Below the pieces are notes generated by a model. The model had not been told where the DNA came from. It saw only the letters and a list, made by a program, of their open reading frames with translations, and ran no database searches. Below, piece by piece: positions 13,789 to 21,485 of a stretch of 30,223 nt of DNA. Position numbers and translations under genes: made by a program. The DNA lies in the IMG/VR virus record IMGVR_UViG_3300013099_000060, positions 1 through 30,223 of that record; one strand, given 5' to 3'. Within the stretch, counting starts at the first letter, position 1. Each line of letters opens with the position of its first letter. The DNA comes from a virus.

Positions 13789-14967
13789 ATGAGTGATTTA
13801 CAGAATACCTTGAATGGTATGGAAAAATTGATCAAGGGCGAGCTTGAAGAAGTTCGGTCTGATATTCAAGAAGTTAAAGCCGGGTCTGCCCGTCATGACG
13901 AACTGTCTGAAAAGCATGATCGTGTATTAGCTGATTTTGATGCTCTTCAGGTTAAACTGGATGGTATTGAAACTGCAATGAACCGTGTTGCTGCAGCTGG
14001 TGAAGCTGAAGGTGATAGCCCAGAAGTTGCTGAGCATAAGAACGCATTTGATAACTATCTGCGTACTGCTCATGAAGGTGACCTAAGAGAATTAGAGCGT
14101 AAGACCCTTTCTGTTGGATCTGATCCAGATGGTGGCTATGTTGCACCTGAAGAAATGTCCAATCGCGTTCTTAGTATTGTATATGAAACCTCCCCAATGC
14201 GTACTATTGCTACCGTTCAAACAACCGATAAGAAAGAAGTTGAGTTCTTGGTTGATAAAGACGAAGCTGGTGCAGAATGGGTTGCTGAGTCTGGTGTAAC
14301 CACCAACAACACAACCCCTCAGTTCGGTAAGTTGAAAATCGGTATTCACAAAATGGCAACTGAGCCAATGATGACCGAAGAAATGCTTCAGGATTCTGGT
14401 ATCAATATTGAATCTTGGCTGGGTCAGAAAGTTGGTGAGAAGTTTGGTCGATCACAAAACTCTGCTTTCGTAAATGGCGACGGCGTTGGTAAGCCACAGG
14501 GTATTCTCGGATATGCCTCTGGTACTGCTTGGGGTAAGATCCAACAGGTAACTTCTGCTGCCTCTGGTGTAATTGATGAGCTTGATCTTATCGATCTCAT
14601 GGGTACTGTTAAGACTGATTATATGCAGGGCGCAAGCTTTGTTATGAATCGTCAAACCAATACTCTCTTGCGTAAACTCCAAGACTCCAATGGTCTTTTC
14701 TTGTTCACCGGACAGGACCTAATCGAACGTACTCTATTCGGTTATAAAGTTGTTGATATGGATGATATGCCAGGCGTTTCAGCAGGTAATCTTGCTATTG
14801 GTTTCGGTAACTTTGGTGTTGGGTATACTATTATTGATCGTTTAGGTCTTAATATTATCCGTGACCCGCTTACCAGCAAGGGATTCATCAAGTACTACAC
14901 AACCTCCCGGGTTGGTGGTGCTGTGACTAACTTCGAAGCGATCAAACTACTTAAGGTTAAAGCGTAA
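13789..14967 (+). CDS. major capsid protein, HK97 fold, with delta-like domain
   Basis: The protein has 392 aa. Residues 1-70 are a Glu/Lys-rich coiled coil (MEKLIKGELEEVRSDIQEVK), the counterpart of the HK97 delta domain that acts as internal scaffold and is removed by the protease. Cleavage is likely near 104-106 (ELERK then TLSVG), just before SDPDGGYVAPEE, the usual start of mature HK97-type capsid proteins. Other hallmarks are SPMRTIATVQT, EAGAEWVAESG, MATEPMMTEEML and DPLTSKGFIKYYTTSRVGG. Arginine codons are mostly CGT/CGC (about 12 of 16 by eye), unlike the AGA/AGG-rich neighbours, as expected for the most abundant protein. AAGGAAAT precedes the ATG. A stable UUCG hairpin follows the stop. 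Confidence 0.93.
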   Translation: MSDLQNTLNGMEKLIKGELEEVRSDIQEVKAGSARHDELSEKHDRVLADFDALQVKLDGIETAMNRVAAAGEAEGDSPEVAEHKNAFDNYLRTAHEGDLRELERKTLSVGSDPDGGYVAPEEMSNRVLSIVYETSPMRTIATVQTTDKKEVEFLVDKDEAGAEWVAESGVTTNNTTPQFGKLKIGIHKMATEPMMTEEMLQDSGINIESWLGQKVGEKFGRSQNSAFVNGDGVGKPQGILGYASGTAWGKIQQVTSAASGVIDELDLIDLMGTVKTDYMQGASFVMNRQTNTLLRKLQDSNGLFLFTGQDLIERTLFGYKVVDMDDMPGVSAGNLAIGFGNFGVGYTIIDRLGLNIIRDPLTSKGFIKYYTTSRVGGAVTNFEAIKLLKVKA

Positions 14968-14981
14968 GGCTTATTGATCTT

Positions 14982-15007
14982 ATGGCTGGGCCTTCGGGTC
15001 CGGCCAT
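14982..15007 (+). terminator. very stable UUCG-loop hairpin after the capsid gene
   Basis: ATGGCTGGGCC (14982-14992) pairs with GGTCCGGCCAT (14997-15007) over 11 bp with two G-U pairs and a C(TTCG)G loop, among the most stable tetraloops. No T run follows (TCTAACTTAA), so full termination is unlikely. It more probably protects the capsid message's 3' end or lowers read-through to the next gene. Confidence 0.6.
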
Positions 15008-15034
15008 TCTAACTTAACATAAGGAATTATTAAA

Positions 15035-15436
15035 ATGAGAGATATTCATAATAACATTGCGGTTGAAGTTGCCTTGTCCCCACAGACAATTGCCACTAAT
15101 ACCACCACCGTTGGAGCTATCATCGACGCTGCTGCACAAGGCGGTATTGAGTTTGTGATCGCGTCCGGTACCTTGGTTGATGGGGCTTATGCCGTATTGA
15201 TTGAGTCTGGAAACGAGTCTAACCTGTCTGACGCAGCCGCTGTTGACGACAAATTTCTTTTAGGCACAGAAGCTGACGCTAGTTTCGCACTGGCTGATGA
15301 TGACCTGGCTAAAAAGATTGGTGTAAAAGCACACAACAAACGTTATGTTCGTTTGTCTATTGTTTCAACCGCTACCACAAGTGGTGGTGAATTGAGTGCT
15401 GTTGCAGTCAAAGGACCATATATCCTTCCTGCATAA
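15035..15436 (+). CDS. probable head decoration / capsid-associated protein, 133 aa
   Basis: The start is ATG 15035 after TAAGGAATT. The product has the form MRDIHNNIAVEVALSPQTI, then GAIIDAAAQGGIEFVIASGT, then VLIESGNESNLSDAAAVDD, then FLLGTEADAS and finally KRYVRLSIVSTATTSGG. I recognise this as a small structural family found right after the capsid gene in many phages. It is probably a decoration or head-stabilising protein, though I know of no experimental proof for this family. It is predicted beta-rich, without Cys or membrane segments. It lies between the capsid hairpin (14982) and a strong terminator (15465), so it is the last gene of the capsid transcript. Its relatively frequent CGT codons also suggest high expression. 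Confidence 0.7.
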   Translation: MRDIHNNIAVEVALSPQTIATNTTTVGAIIDAAAQGGIEFVIASGTLVDGAYAVLIESGNESNLSDAAAVDDKFLLGTEADASFALADDDLAKKIGVKAHNKRYVRLSIVSTATTSGGELSAVAVKGPYILPA

Positions 15437-15501
15437 ATATCTAATATAGATATGTAACCAGACGAAAGGGCGATGGTGAGAAATCTCCATTGCCCTTTTT
15501 T
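15437..15501 (+). terminator. rho-independent terminator closing the capsid transcript
   Basis: AAAGGGCGATGG (15465-15476) pairs with CCATTGCCCTTT (15487-15498; one G-T/U pair) around a 10-base loop, and six T end at 15501. A separate small palindrome, ATATCTA (15437-15443) with TAGATAT (15447-15453), precedes it. Confidence 0.8.
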
Positions 15502-15518
15502 AATAGGATGATATTAAT

Positions 15519-15731
15519 ATGAAAACAGTACTGATCATTAAACAATGTAAAGCTAGCGTTAAAGGCGTTCCACAAACCCTCTTGGTCGGCAAGGAATATG
15601 AGGTTGATAACTTTCTATCCAATCAATTGGTAATCAGAGGTAACGCTAAGATAGTCGAGGCTGGGTCAACCAAACAGATGGTTCCTTTCGAGGACAAGGC
15701 CCTTAGTGAATATGAGAACAAGGAGATTTAA
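15519..15731 (+). CDS. hypothetical small protein, 70 aa, head module
   Basis: The start is ATG 15519, preceded by ATAGGATGAT. The 70 residues read as a compact beta-rich domain: MKTVLIIKQCKASVKG, then LLVGKEYEVDNFLSNQLVIRG, then NAKIVEAG, with an acidic tail. No family can be named. Small proteins of this size and shape are common between capsid/decoration genes and the first connector in HK97-type modules. The gene directly abuts the connector gene, whose ribosome binding site (AAGGAG) is in its last codons, so the two are probably co-translated. A head-assembly or head-tail junction role is inferred from position only. Confidence 0.65.
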   Translation: MKTVLIIKQCKASVKGVPQTLLVGKEYEVDNFLSNQLVIRGNAKIVEAGSTKQMVPFEDKALSEYENKEI

Positions 15732-16295
15732 ATGAGACTCAACCTCCAACAGGTAGTTGCCCCGGCCAAGCCTGCTCTAGATATTATTGATACTAAGGAT
15801 TTCTTACGGGTTGATACTCAGGACGAAAACGATCTGATCTCCTCTCTTATCCTGGTAGCAGAAAGCAGGTGTGAAGATTACCTGAATAGAGCATTGATTA
15901 CCCAAACCTGGACCACCACTATGGACAGGTTTCCGATGGGAGATTACATTGAACTATATAACACTCCAGTCCAATCTATTACATCAGTTAACTATTTTCT
16001 AACTGACCACACAGAGACGACCTTTCCAGGCACTGAATATTATCTAGCCACTGATCTATTGAAACTCAATTATTCCAAGGTCTGGCCAACGGCCACCTTA
16101 AGACCTGCCGATGCAGTTGTTGTTGAATATATTACTGGGTATGGCTTAACCCACACAGACCTTCCAGCAGGAATTAAGCAGGGATTGCTCCACTTAGTAG
16201 CTCATTTGTACGAGAATAGAGAGGAAGACACCCCTATGCCTGCTATGATTAAGTCTCTCTGGGACCCATATGTTGTATATTCTAGGAGGTTCTAA
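15732..16295 (+). CDS. head-tail connector (HK97 gp6-like adaptor)
   Basis: The protein has 187 aa. These proteins form a ring below the portal that receives the tail. The N-terminal part shows the typical helical arrangement: DTKDFLRVDTQDENDLISSLILVAESRCEDYLNRAL. A beta region follows with the conserved YNTPVQSITSVNYF and VEYITGYG strands. A C-terminal helix (GIKQGLLHLVAHLYENRE) is also typical. AAGGAG just before ATG 15732 supports the start. The stop overlaps the next ATG (TAATG). The order connector, closure, neck, tail terminator matches HK97 and related siphoviruses. Identification is by recognisable pattern. Confidence 0.85.
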   Translation: MRLNLQQVVAPAKPALDIIDTKDFLRVDTQDENDLISSLILVAESRCEDYLNRALITQTWTTTMDRFPMGDYIELYNTPVQSITSVNYFLTDHTETTFPGTEYYLATDLLKLNYSKVWPTATLRPADAVVVEYITGYGLTHTDLPAGIKQGLLHLVAHLYENREEDTPMPAMIKSLWDPYVVYSRRF

Positions 16296-16642
16296 TGGCT
16301 GATAAGTACCCAACTATTGGAGAACTTAGGAACAGGGTTGGCTTTCTGGTGTCCACTAAGACTGAGAATGATCAGTATAGAATGGAGACAACCTGGAACG
16401 AGGCCTTTCCGGCCTGGGCTAAAATAGAGGCGTCGTCTGGATTACGGTTTAGCAGGGATGACGCGGCCAGAGCTGATGTCACCCATAAGATTACAATGAG
16501 GTATAGAGACGACGTCACCCGTGACATGGTCATTAAGACCTCTGATGACATCTGTTTCAAGATACATAAGATTGTTATTGGCTTACAAGGGAATAAGAGA
16601 TTTCTGATTATCCATTCCGAACAAATAGACTTGGTGTTATAA
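16295..16642 (+). CDS. head closure / head-tail joining protein
   Basis: The protein has 115 aa. The sequence shows the pattern of the phage head-tail joining group: GELRNRVGFLVSTKTENDQY, then TWNEAFPAWAKIEASSG, then DVTHKITMRYRDDVTRDM and FKIHKIVIGLQGNKRF. These small beta-barrel proteins plug the connector after packaging and provide the tail-docking surface. The start overlaps the connector stop (TAATG), and the stop directly abuts the next ATG, so the four neck genes form a tight translational unit. No unusual features are seen. Confidence 0.8.
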   Translation: MADKYPTIGELRNRVGFLVSTKTENDQYRMETTWNEAFPAWAKIEASSGLRFSRDDAARADVTHKITMRYRDDVTRDMVIKTSDDICFKIHKIVIGLQGNKRFLIIHSEQIDLVL

Positions 16643-16945
16643 ATGGCTAAGAGAATAAGAGCAATTGACGCCGCTGATTTCCTAGATGACCATTTAGACC
16701 ACGTCATCAAGGACGTCCAGAAAGAACAATTAAAAAGAATCAAAAAGAAAACTCCAGTCGCGTCCGGCCGAGCAAGGAGAGGCTGGAGGATTAAAGGCCA
16801 TGACATAATTAACAAGGTTAGTTATGTCAAATTTCTAGAATTTGGTACTCGGTATATGAGGCCAATTGCTATGGTTAAGACCACCGCACTAGAGACAGAG
16901 GCCATTGTCAAAAAGGTCGTCGCTAAGATAGGAGATAATAAATGA
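16643..16945 (+). CDS. neck/tail completion protein (HK97 gp10-like)
   Basis: The protein has 100 aa. After a basic helix (VQKEQLKRIKKKTPVASGRARRGW) come VSYVKFLEFGTRYMRP and a C-terminal helix (AMVKTTALETEAIVKKVVAKI). This combination, with the 'TP..SGR.R..W' and 'Y...lEFGT..m.p' motifs, is the hallmark of the HK97 gp10-like family, placed at the head-tail junction. The ATG follows the preceding stop directly. The gene ends with ATGA shared with the tail terminator gene. It is shorter than many relatives (about 130-150 aa) but contains the recognisable core. Confidence 0.78.
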   Translation: MAKRIRAIDAADFLDDHLDHVIKDVQKEQLKRIKKKTPVASGRARRGWRIKGHDIINKVSYVKFLEFGTRYMRPIAMVKTTALETEAIVKKVVAKIGDNK

Positions 16946-17361
16946 GCTATCGTGTTATAAATGAGGTGCTGGATAGTGTCGTGGCTGGAATAGAATTTAT
17001 TCCTACTATTATCCAAGAGAACACCACCATCAGCACTAACAAGGAAGAAATCAGTGACCCTTACACTAGGACGTCATTATTGCCGGCTGAAACAAACACA
17101 CTAACCATTGGGCCGTCCGGGTGGGATGAATTTCAAGGGTTATATCAAATTGATCTATTTTTCCCATCCACTGATGGTGTAAAAGGGTCTAATTTTATGG
17201 TTGATGAGATTATCAAGGCCTTTCCAAAAGGGTCACTAATCACCCAAGAAGGGATTAACGTTAGGATAGTTAACTATTGGAGAGAACCGTCTATTGAATC
17301 AGACAATCTTTACCAAACACCTGTGATCATTAGGTGGGACAGTTTCATTCAACGACCATAA
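16942..17361 (+). CDS. tail terminator protein
   Basis: The protein has 139 aa. Its position (last gene before the tail tube), ATGA overlap with the gp10-like gene and architecture fit a tail terminator, which caps the growing tube and joins it to the head. The visible core is YTRTSLLPAETNTLTIGPSG, then FQGLYQIDLFFPSTDG, then FMVDEIIKAFPKGS and the end YQTPVIIRWDSFIQ. The 'G.YQid.f.p...G' strand pattern is typical of this group (lambda gpU-like fold). The stop overlaps a CATAAATA box, so transcription of tail genes seems to restart right after it. Confidence 0.75.
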   Translation: MSYRVINEVLDSVVAGIEFIPTIIQENTTISTNKEEISDPYTRTSLLPAETNTLTIGPSGWDEFQGLYQIDLFFPSTDGVKGSNFMVDEIIKAFPKGSLITQEGINVRIVNYWREPSIESDNLYQTPVIIRWDSFIQRP

Positions 17362-17364
17362 ATA
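17357..17364 (+). promoter_or_regulatory. late-promoter-like box before the tail tube gene
   Basis: CATAAATA followed by GAACACTAAT differs from TATAAATA only in the first base and keeps the RAACA extension. It overlaps the stop of the tail terminator gene and lies 41 bases before ATG 17406, which has ACAGGAG as ribosome binding site. Confidence 0.5.
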
Positions 17365-17405
17365 GAACACTAATTAATTAATTATATTTTACAGGAGCTT
17401 TACAC

Positions 17406-18308
17406 ATGGCATTCGCAACAAGCAGCAGGGTTGAATTTAGTTTCAGAGAGGAAGCGGTTTACGGCGTTGCCGAAACAACCGATTTCCAACAGATCCCATT
17501 CATCAGCAATAATTTAAATCTAACTAAGGCGGTGTTTGAGGACCCGTCTGTTCAGAGCAACAGGCAATCTAGTTATTCTAAACAGGGCAACCGCGAGGTT
17601 GCTGGTGACGTGGCGTTTGCTTACGCCCACGCGGCCTATGACACCCTTTTGGAATCGTTATTTTTTGACTCCTTTACCGCTAACGTACTGGATATTGGGG
17701 TTGTTGAGAAGAGCCTTACTATTAAGGTTGCCCATCCAGATATTACCCAGTTCAGAACATATACTGGAATCGTTTGCAATAGTTTGGCCCTAGAGGTTAA
17801 TCTAGATGGCGTCGTTCAATCAACCTTTGGTCTGGTTGGTAAAGATATTATCGTGGCCCAGACAATTGGGGCGTCCTCGGTTGCCTCGGTACTGGATAAG
17901 GAACCAATGGTACATTTTGATGGGACCTTTAAGGAAGGTGGAACAACTATTGCTGTTCTGACCGGAATTTCCTTGAATATGGATAATGGAATTACCTCTA
18001 ATTTTGTACTAGGTGATGATACCTTGGCGTGTGTCACTAGCCCAATGGTCGCTATTACTGGTACGGTCACCGCCTATTTTGCTGACGTGGCCTTATTAGA
18101 GAAATTCCTGGATGACACTGAAACCAGCATTGAATTTGTTCTGGATGATGGAAATGGCAATACCCATACATACCTGTTACCCAAGGTCCAGTTCAATGGG
18201 GCTGATATTGATAGTTCGGATGGTGGGGTTATTCCAATCTCTATTCCTTTCACCGCACTATACGACAGCACGACTGGAACTAGTGTAAGAATTACTAGGT
18301 CTGTATAA
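17406..18308 (+). CDS. major tail tube protein
   Basis: The protein has 300 aa. Copies of this protein stack into the tail tube around the tape measure. The start MAFATSSRVEFSFREEAVYG, followed by TTDFQQIPFISNNLNLTKA and QGNREVAGDVAFAYAH, is characteristic of the phage tube protein group. The C-terminal half repeats the beta-sandwich layout (GITSNFVLGDDTLACV, then VAITGTVTAYFADVALLEKFL). ACAGGAG precedes the ATG. A 7-bp GC-rich hairpin with short T run follows the stop, as expected for a highly expressed gene needing more product than its downstream neighbours. Confidence 0.85.
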   Translation: MAFATSSRVEFSFREEAVYGVAETTDFQQIPFISNNLNLTKAVFEDPSVQSNRQSSYSKQGNREVAGDVAFAYAHAAYDTLLESLFFDSFTANVLDIGVVEKSLTIKVAHPDITQFRTYTGIVCNSLALEVNLDGVVQSTFGLVGKDIIVAQTIGASSVASVLDKEPMVHFDGTFKEGGTTIAVLTGISLNMDNGITSNFVLGDDTLACVTSPMVAITGTVTAYFADVALLEKFLDDTETSIEFVLDDGNGNTHTYLLPKVQFNGADIDSSDGGVIPISIPFTALYDSTTGTSVRITRSV

Positions 18309-18316
18309 TCAACACG

Positions 18317-18347
18317 GAGGACTGGAATAATCTGGTCCTCCCTTTTC
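18317..18347 (+). terminator. partial terminator after the tail tube gene
   Basis: GGAGGAC (18317-18323) pairs perfectly with GTCCTCC (18336-18342) around a 12-base loop, followed by CTTTTC. The T run is only four long, so some read-through into the chaperone and tape measure genes is expected. Confidence 0.6.
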
Positions 18348-18364
18348 TCGAGGGAGACTAAGAA

Positions 18365-18769
18365 ATGGCAATGATTAATATTGGGGATTTGAACCCCCAG
18401 CTAATGAAAATGAAGGTGGAACACCCATTCACTGGAGACACCACGTTTCAGAATAGTAAGGGTGAGGACATAGAAGGGATTATACACATCAAGGGGGTAT
18501 ACTCTAAGGAATATACCGACGTGTTTGATGCCATCATTGGGAACAAGAACGTTATCGATCCCACTATTACAGAAGCTAGAGAGAACGATATTACTCTCCT
18601 AATTGCTTGTGTGGTTGGCTGGGATGATAATGGGTTTATCGATAAACCTTATTCCCCAGAGGAGGCAGACGCCTTGTTAAGGAACCCTGAATATAAATGG
18701 TTGGCAGAACAAATCTCCAATTATATTAAGGAATCATCCAATTTTTTCGGACGGCCGTCGACCAACTAG
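18365..18769 (+). CDS. G: tail assembly chaperone G (short, unshifted product)
   Basis: The product is 134 aa. It is the lambda gpG counterpart: it coats the tape measure protein and keeps it soluble until tube polymerisation. Identity rests on position between tube and tape measure, size, a gpG-like outline (N-terminal strand region, helical second half with EADALLRNPEYKWLAEQISNYI) and a slippery heptamer near its end. GAGGGAG precedes ATG 18365. Most ribosomes should read to the TAG at 18767-18769. The shifted product is listed separately. Confidence 0.8.
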   Translation: MAMINIGDLNPQLMKMKVEHPFTGDTTFQNSKGEDIEGIIHIKGVYSKEYTDVFDAIIGNKNVIDPTITEARENDITLLIACVVGWDDNGFIDKPYSPEEADALLRNPEYKWLAEQISNYIKESSNFFGRPSTN

Positions 18770-19107
18770 TCGATTATGTTAAGGTTGCCGTCAAACTAGA
18801 CACTATTGGTTCAGACGGCCAGACGGCACGTAAAGGATTAGAGATGGCTAGGTCGAAAGGCCTGTCCACCCCTTTTCTCGACTCTATTCCTCCTTTCCCT
18901 ATTATATTCATAGACCTCTATCGGCAATATATGGTTCTTAGTATGACTAAGGATAGCTATTCGGAATCTCTAAAATTTACTGAGATTAAATCATATTGCG
19001 ATCTATATAAAATATATTTTAGTCAAGCAGAGCTGGACGTTCTGTTGAGATTGGATAACGTCTATAGTTCCAGTCTGGCTGAATTCTATAAAAAGGATGA
19101 AAAATAA
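18365..19107 (+). CDS. GT: tail assembly chaperone GT, made by -1 ribosomal frameshift
   Basis: The frameshifted product is about 247 aa. In the G frame the codons TTT TTC lie in T TTT TTC (18742-18748), a canonical X XXY YYZ slippery heptamer. Slipping back one base continues as CGG ACG GCC GTC and on without a stop to TAA at 19105-19107, reading FRTAVDQLVDYVKVAVKLDT. The -1 frame has a stop at 18727-18729 and no ATG until 18844, so the T part has no good start of its own and the shift must occur between 18730 and 18766, exactly where the heptamer lies. The T domain recruits the tube protein in lambda. The gene ends with TAATG into the tape measure. Confidence 0.85.
18742..18773 (+). promoter_or_regulatory. 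programmed -1 frameshift site with downstream stem
   Basis: The slippery heptamer TTTTTTC (18742-18748) is followed, after a 9-base spacer, by a short stem TCGAC (18758-18762) with GTCGA (18769-18773). A palindrome GACGGCCGTC (18750-18759) overlaps it and offers an alternative structure. Confidence 0.8.
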
Positions 19108-21104
19108 TGGCAACGATCCTCGCGGATTTAAAATATAAGGTTGACTCTAGTCAGATAAGGCGTGCTAAAGGCGACATCGGGGACCTAGGAACAGCCAGCA
19201 AGAAAGGTGGTAAGGGAATTGCGAGCCTAAGTACTATGATGAAAGGTCTAGGGGTTGCTGCGATAGCCGTTACTGGGGTCCTAAAACTTACCGACGTGAT
19301 GGCAAAGATGGGGGAACAAGGTTTAAAAACTGCGGATAATATTGGTAAGACCGCCGATAAGCTAGGGATTACCACCACTGAAATACAAGAATTCCAGATT
19401 GTGGCTGAGGCCGCTGGTGTTTCTATGGAGACCTTTAATATGGGTTTCCAGAGATTTACTAGACGTTTGGGTGAGACCCGTCGTGGAACTGGCGCCCTAG
19501 CCAAGGCCTTTGATCAGTTAGGAATTGAAACCGATGACTCCTCTGGTAAGGCTAAATCAGCGACCCAGATATTCAAGGAATATGGAGAGGCCGTTGCTGG
19601 TATAAAAGATCCAGCCCTCCAATTATCATTTGCCATGTCAGCGGTTGACTCCGAAGGTGTGAAGATGGTCAATATGTGGCGGATGAATAAGGAAGAGCAA
19701 GAGAAGGTTATTGCCACCGCCAGGAAATATGGTGCCGTCATAGATGAAAGTGTAATTAGAAAATCTGAGGAATGGAACACCGAGCTGGGGTTAATTCAGA
19801 AAGGTACAGCGGCCCTGGAGACACAGACCCAATTGGCGATGGTTCCCGTCACCATCATGTGGGCCAAGTTTAAAAATGAGATTGCCCAAACCACTATCGC
19901 ATTAATGGACTTTTTTGGTCGATTAGATGATTTCAAAGCTACCGATGTAAGGATTTCTCTTTTATCCGCCGAATATGAGGAACTTAATAGAAAGGTCGTG
20001 GCGTATAACCAAACCGTTGATAAAGGCAATGGTATTTCCAGGGGAATGAGCGAATTCCAAATGTTCCTACATAAAAGGCGTATGAAGGAAATTGAGGAAG
20101 AGATGGTTGGGTTGCAGGCCTTATACGCTAAAGAAAAGAAACATAAGAGAGAACAAGAAGAGAGGATGGCTGGTGGTGGCCTTGGCCTTAATCTTAATCT
20201 TAAACCTGAGAAGATTGAGGAACCAACTGAGGACCCAGTTATTGATGACTATAAACGTCGGACCTCTGTCCTGCAGCAAGAGATTGACAAAGGTCGACAA
20301 ATCAGAATAAGCAATATGGAAGATGAGAGAGAACAGATTATTGCCCAGACTGAATTTGAAATAGAACAAATCAACCGCAGAACTGCCGCCCTTATGCAAT
20401 CATATGAATTTTCAGGGGCAGAAAGGAATAGATTAGAAGACGCCACTAATGAACAGATTGTTCAGAAAAGGGTTGAGATGGAGGCCAAGATCCAAGGCCT
20501 ATCTGAAGAAACCAATAATATACTGAAAAATGGAACAGATAGTTGGATTAGTGGTGCGTCACAATCTATGGTGGATTTTGCCCAGACTGGAGAGAATTCT
20601 TTCGCCCAGATGACCGCTAGCATTTTGTCCAATATTGCTAAAATGATATTACAACAACAAATCTTTATTGCCTTACAAACCGTCTCCATGGCGATGGGTG
20701 GAGGCGGCGGCGACAGCGGGAACGTCGTTAATAGTGCGTCACAAGCCGCAGCATTGGGATTTGCTAAAGGTGGGGTCGTTAGTAAACAACAACGATTTGC
20801 AATGGGTGATGGGGTTACTGGTCTAATGGGAGAAGCTGGCCCTGAAGGAATCTTACCACTGAAGAGAACCAAGAACGGAGATCTTGGCGTCGTTGCCGTT
20901 GGCGGTGGCGGTGAAGGTGGCGGAAGTGGAGGTGGAGGCAATGAGATTAATTATTATACCACCGTAAACGTTCAAGGTGGGGATAACCCCGCTGACACCG
21001 GACAGAAGATCGCTGAGGCGTTTGTGACCGCTATTGTGAAGAAAGAGATGGCGTCAGAGAAACGTCCAGGTGGAATATTCAACAGTACAACTAAATTAGG
21101 ATAA
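19107..21104 (+). CDS. tail tape measure protein
   Basis: The protein has 665 aa. The tape measure sets tail length and is ejected with the DNA. The N-terminus has a helical region with a hydrophobic stretch (GLGVAAIAVTGVLKL, about 48-62) after a Gly/Lys-rich segment. The middle contains charged coiled coil (for example about 325-350 and 390-480). A second hydrophobic stretch is near 505-535. Residues 552-587 (FAKGGVVSKQQRFAMG, then GEAGPEGILPLKR) are the C-terminal tape measure signature of lambda-type phages. A Gly-rich linker (598-612) and short tail follow. With roughly 1.5 angstrom per residue the tail would be about 100 nm, shorter if the protein is trimmed. It starts inside the GT stop (TAATG). 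Confidence 0.92.
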   Translation: MATILADLKYKVDSSQIRRAKGDIGDLGTASKKGGKGIASLSTMMKGLGVAAIAVTGVLKLTDVMAKMGEQGLKTADNIGKTADKLGITTTEIQEFQIVAEAAGVSMETFNMGFQRFTRRLGETRRGTGALAKAFDQLGIETDDSSGKAKSATQIFKEYGEAVAGIKDPALQLSFAMSAVDSEGVKMVNMWRMNKEEQEKVIATARKYGAVIDESVIRKSEEWNTELGLIQKGTAALETQTQLAMVPVTIMWAKFKNEIAQTTIALMDFFGRLDDFKATDVRISLLSAEYEELNRKVVAYNQTVDKGNGISRGMSEFQMFLHKRRMKEIEEEMVGLQALYAKEKKHKREQEERMAGGGLGLNLNLKPEKIEEPTEDPVIDDYKRRTSVLQQEIDKGRQIRISNMEDEREQIIAQTEFEIEQINRRTAALMQSYEFSGAERNRLEDATNEQIVQKRVEMEAKIQGLSEETNNILKNGTDSWISGASQSMVDFAQTGENSFAQMTASILSNIAKMILQQQIFIALQTVSMAMGGGGGDSGNVVNSASQAAALGFAKGGVVSKQQRFAMGDGVTGLMGEAGPEGILPLKRTKNGDLGVVAVGGGGEGGGSGGGGNEINYYTTVNVQGGDNPADTGQKIAEAFVTAIVKKEMASEKRPGGIFNSTTKLG

Positions 21105-21108
21105 TAAT

Positions 21109-21456
21109 ATGGCGGCGTTACCTTTACCTGGATTAATTTCACAGGAATCATCCAAGAACACTAAGTTTAGAACTATCATGACCCAGTTTGGTGATGGCTA
21201 TTCCCAGAGAGCCCCAGACGGGATTAACTCCTCTGTTGATGAATGGTCTATCGTCTGGGCCTCCTTAGACGCCACTGATAAAAACACTATCGTGTCAGCC
21301 CTAGAGGCGGTCGGGGGTTGGGACATTCTAACCTGGACCCCTAATGGAGAAGCTGTTGAGAAGAAGTTTATAGTTAACGAGGGTTTCTCGATGGACATAT
21401 TAAGCGGTGGCGTGTTCAATATTCAGACCAAACTGGTCCAGGTGTTCGATCTATAA
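21109..21456 (+). CDS. M: minor tail protein M homologue
   Basis: The protein has 115 aa, similar to lambda gpM in size. It shows the family pattern PLPGLISQESSKNTKFRTIMTQFGDGYSQRAPDG (split here), then WSIVWASLDATD, then ALEAVGGWDILTWTPNGE and KKFIVNEGFSM. M contributes to the hub between the tape measure and the tip. It starts 4 bases after the tape measure stop. A late-type promoter box overlaps its end, separating it from the following tip genes. This is a confident family match by motif. Confidence 0.87.
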   Translation: MAALPLPGLISQESSKNTKFRTIMTQFGDGYSQRAPDGINSSVDEWSIVWASLDATDKNTIVSALEAVGGWDILTWTPNGEAVEKKFIVNEGFSMDILSGGVFNIQTKLVQVFDL

Positions 21457-21459
21457 ATA
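21452..21459 (+). promoter_or_regulatory. T4-late-type promoter box before the tip genes
   Basis: CTATAAATAGAAACATAA has a perfect TATAAATA with the extended RAACA-like tail, overlapping the stop of the M gene. ATG 21486 is 26 bases downstream with GAGGAT as ribosome binding site. It would drive L, K, I, J and small followers. Confidence 0.68.
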
Positions 21460-21485
21460 GAAACATAATTTAACGTGAGGATATT

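Noticed and set aside
15432-15439. CATAAATA at the end of the decoration gene
   Set aside because: The box lacks the RAACA extension and is followed directly by a strong terminator, so a transcript from it would stop before the next gene.
18844-19107. Separate 87-aa gene between chaperone and tape measure
   Set aside because: The -1 frame is continuous with G across a slippery heptamer, and ATG 18844 has no good ribosome binding site, so it is the T part of GT.
20462-20941. 159-codon minus-strand frame opposite the tape measure
   Set aside because: It is a Pro/Ser-rich shadow of the Gly-rich coding strand, with no ribosome binding site or context.
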